Source: Neisseriaceae bacterium JH1-16
GTDB taxonomy: Bacteria > Pseudomonadota > Gammaproteobacteria > Burkholderiales > Chromobacteriaceae
NCBI GenBank assembly: GCA_025989215.1
Contig: JAPDNP010000005.1
Span: 107,275-171,274, forward strand
Direction: 5' to 3'
Length of the DNA stretch: 64,000 bases
In this document: positions 63,627-64,000 of the stretch, one piece after another
Position numbering within the stretch: position 1 is the stretch's first letter
Layout: every line of letters starts with the position of its first letter
The notes under the pieces: generated by a model
Databases searched by the model: none
What the model was told of the DNA's origin: nothing
What the model saw: the letters and a program-made list of their open reading frames with translations, nothing else
Translations under genes and position numbers: made by a program

Positions 63627-64000
63627 ATGCGCTGGATCGCCGGAATCGCCGTGCTGTGCGGGATGCTGCTATCCGGCGTCGCCTTCGCCGCCGCACCCGA
63701 TTGTCGCAACGCCATCGCCCCGCAGCGCTGCGAGATCGCCCGCCAGGGCACGCTGTCCTGCTCCGACCTGCCGCCCGACCAGCAGCGCGCCTGCCAGCAG
63801 GAATACACTCCCCCGCTCAATTGCCGTCGCAACCGCGACAGCCGCCGCTGCGACAGCCTGGTCGCGGCACAGCAGAGCTGCGATCGCTTCGTCGGCGCCC
63901 AACGCCGCCAGTGCGTCCGCGCCCAGCTCGCCCCATCCGATTGTTCGCGCGCCGCCGACCCGGTGCGCTGCCGCCGCCAAGCCGATGCCGACGCCACCTG
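63627..64000 (+). CDS. Cysteine-rich exported protein (3'-truncated by window edge)
   Basis: ATG 63627, with AAGGGAG nine bases upstream, opens MRWIAGIAVLCGMLLSGVAFA, a clear signal peptide. It is followed by at least 101 residues with about ten cysteines at irregular spacing (APDCRNAIAPQRCEIARQG, LSCSDLPPDQQRACQQ, NCRRNRDSRRCDSL). The frame is open at the window edge. The mature part is very Arg/Gln-rich. A disulfide-bonded periplasmic or secreted protein is likely; family not recognised. Confidence 0.75.
   Translation, partial: MRWIAGIAVLCGMLLSGVAFAAAPDCRNAIAPQRCEIARQGTLSCSDLPPDQQRACQQEYTPPLNCRRNRDSRRCDSLVAAQQSCDRFVGAQRRQCVRAQLAPSDCSRAADPVRCRRQADADAT

Overview
The window is G+C-rich (about two thirds by eye), densely coding chromosomal DNA, with genes on both strands in short operons. 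The gene content points to a betaproteobacterium, most likely order Neisseriales in or near Chromobacteriaceae: a hemC-hemD-hemX-hemY operon beside ppc, hemA coupled to prfA, an OmpR/EnvZ-type pair, CcoG, YaeQ, SrkA, an exported broad-specificity amino acid racemase, and several GGDEF proteins. I see no tRNA, rRNA, CRISPR array, intact insertion sequence or prophage.

Layout. 1-8.3 kb: end of an MBL-fold hydrolase, ppc, the hemCDXY operon, rsuA. 8.6-22.4 kb: a MASE1-PAS-GGDEF cyclase, an AT-rich gap, a GNAT enzyme, thpR with a DUF429 gene, two LysE-type exporters, arsC, emrE, an AraC regulator, rhlE, a 7TMR-DISM-GGDEF protein, yaeQ and an unrecognised two-gene operon. 22.6-27.6 kb: a Tat-exported phospholipase C with a small exported partner, ygiD-doxX and a divergent LysR. 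27.9-36.2 kb: an orphan Gln/Ala-rich protein, ccoG, a MocR-type regulator, a third GGDEF protein, an MFS exporter, srkA. 36.2-45.4 kb: a highly structured 267-bp palindromic element, a frameshifted LysR gene, a PagL-like lipid A deacylase, a LysE/Lrp pair, an MHS-family transporter, a YgjP-like peptidase and an EamA/XRE-cupin divergent pair. 45.6-52.1 kb: dispersed repeats, an esterase, an arylsulfotransferase-like protein, a zinc-ribbon protein, the exported racemase and a 1.1-kb non-coding region. 52.1-64 kb: pdxH, hemA-prfA, a LysR/hydrolase pair, a chemoreceptor, a second EamA gene, ompR-envZ and two small exported proteins.

The strongest signals lie outside the genes. (1) The 9-mer TTGGCCGAA occurs at least 43 times counting both strands, where base composition predicts fewer than one. 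Copies occur in coding DNA in several reading frames and in the stems of intrinsic terminators. This is the behaviour of a DNA uptake sequence, with a word unrelated to the classical Neisseria one. (2) Three intergenic parS-like palindromes lie within 28 kb, which would place the window in the origin-proximal ParB domain. (3) Two perfect DnaA boxes lie exactly 30 bp apart in a non-coding region. (4) A composite dispersed repeat family and the 267-bp element show that the intergenic DNA carries mobile or structured modules.

Functionally, the tetrapyrrole genes supply early haem synthesis (hemA for ALA, hemC/hemD for uroporphyrinogen III). Three diguanylate cyclases with different sensor modules and one chemoreceptor form a signalling layer. 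Several exporter/regulator pairs (AraC-LysE, Lrp-LysE, XRE-EamA, LysR-DoxX/YgiD) look like small detoxification or amino-acid export circuits.
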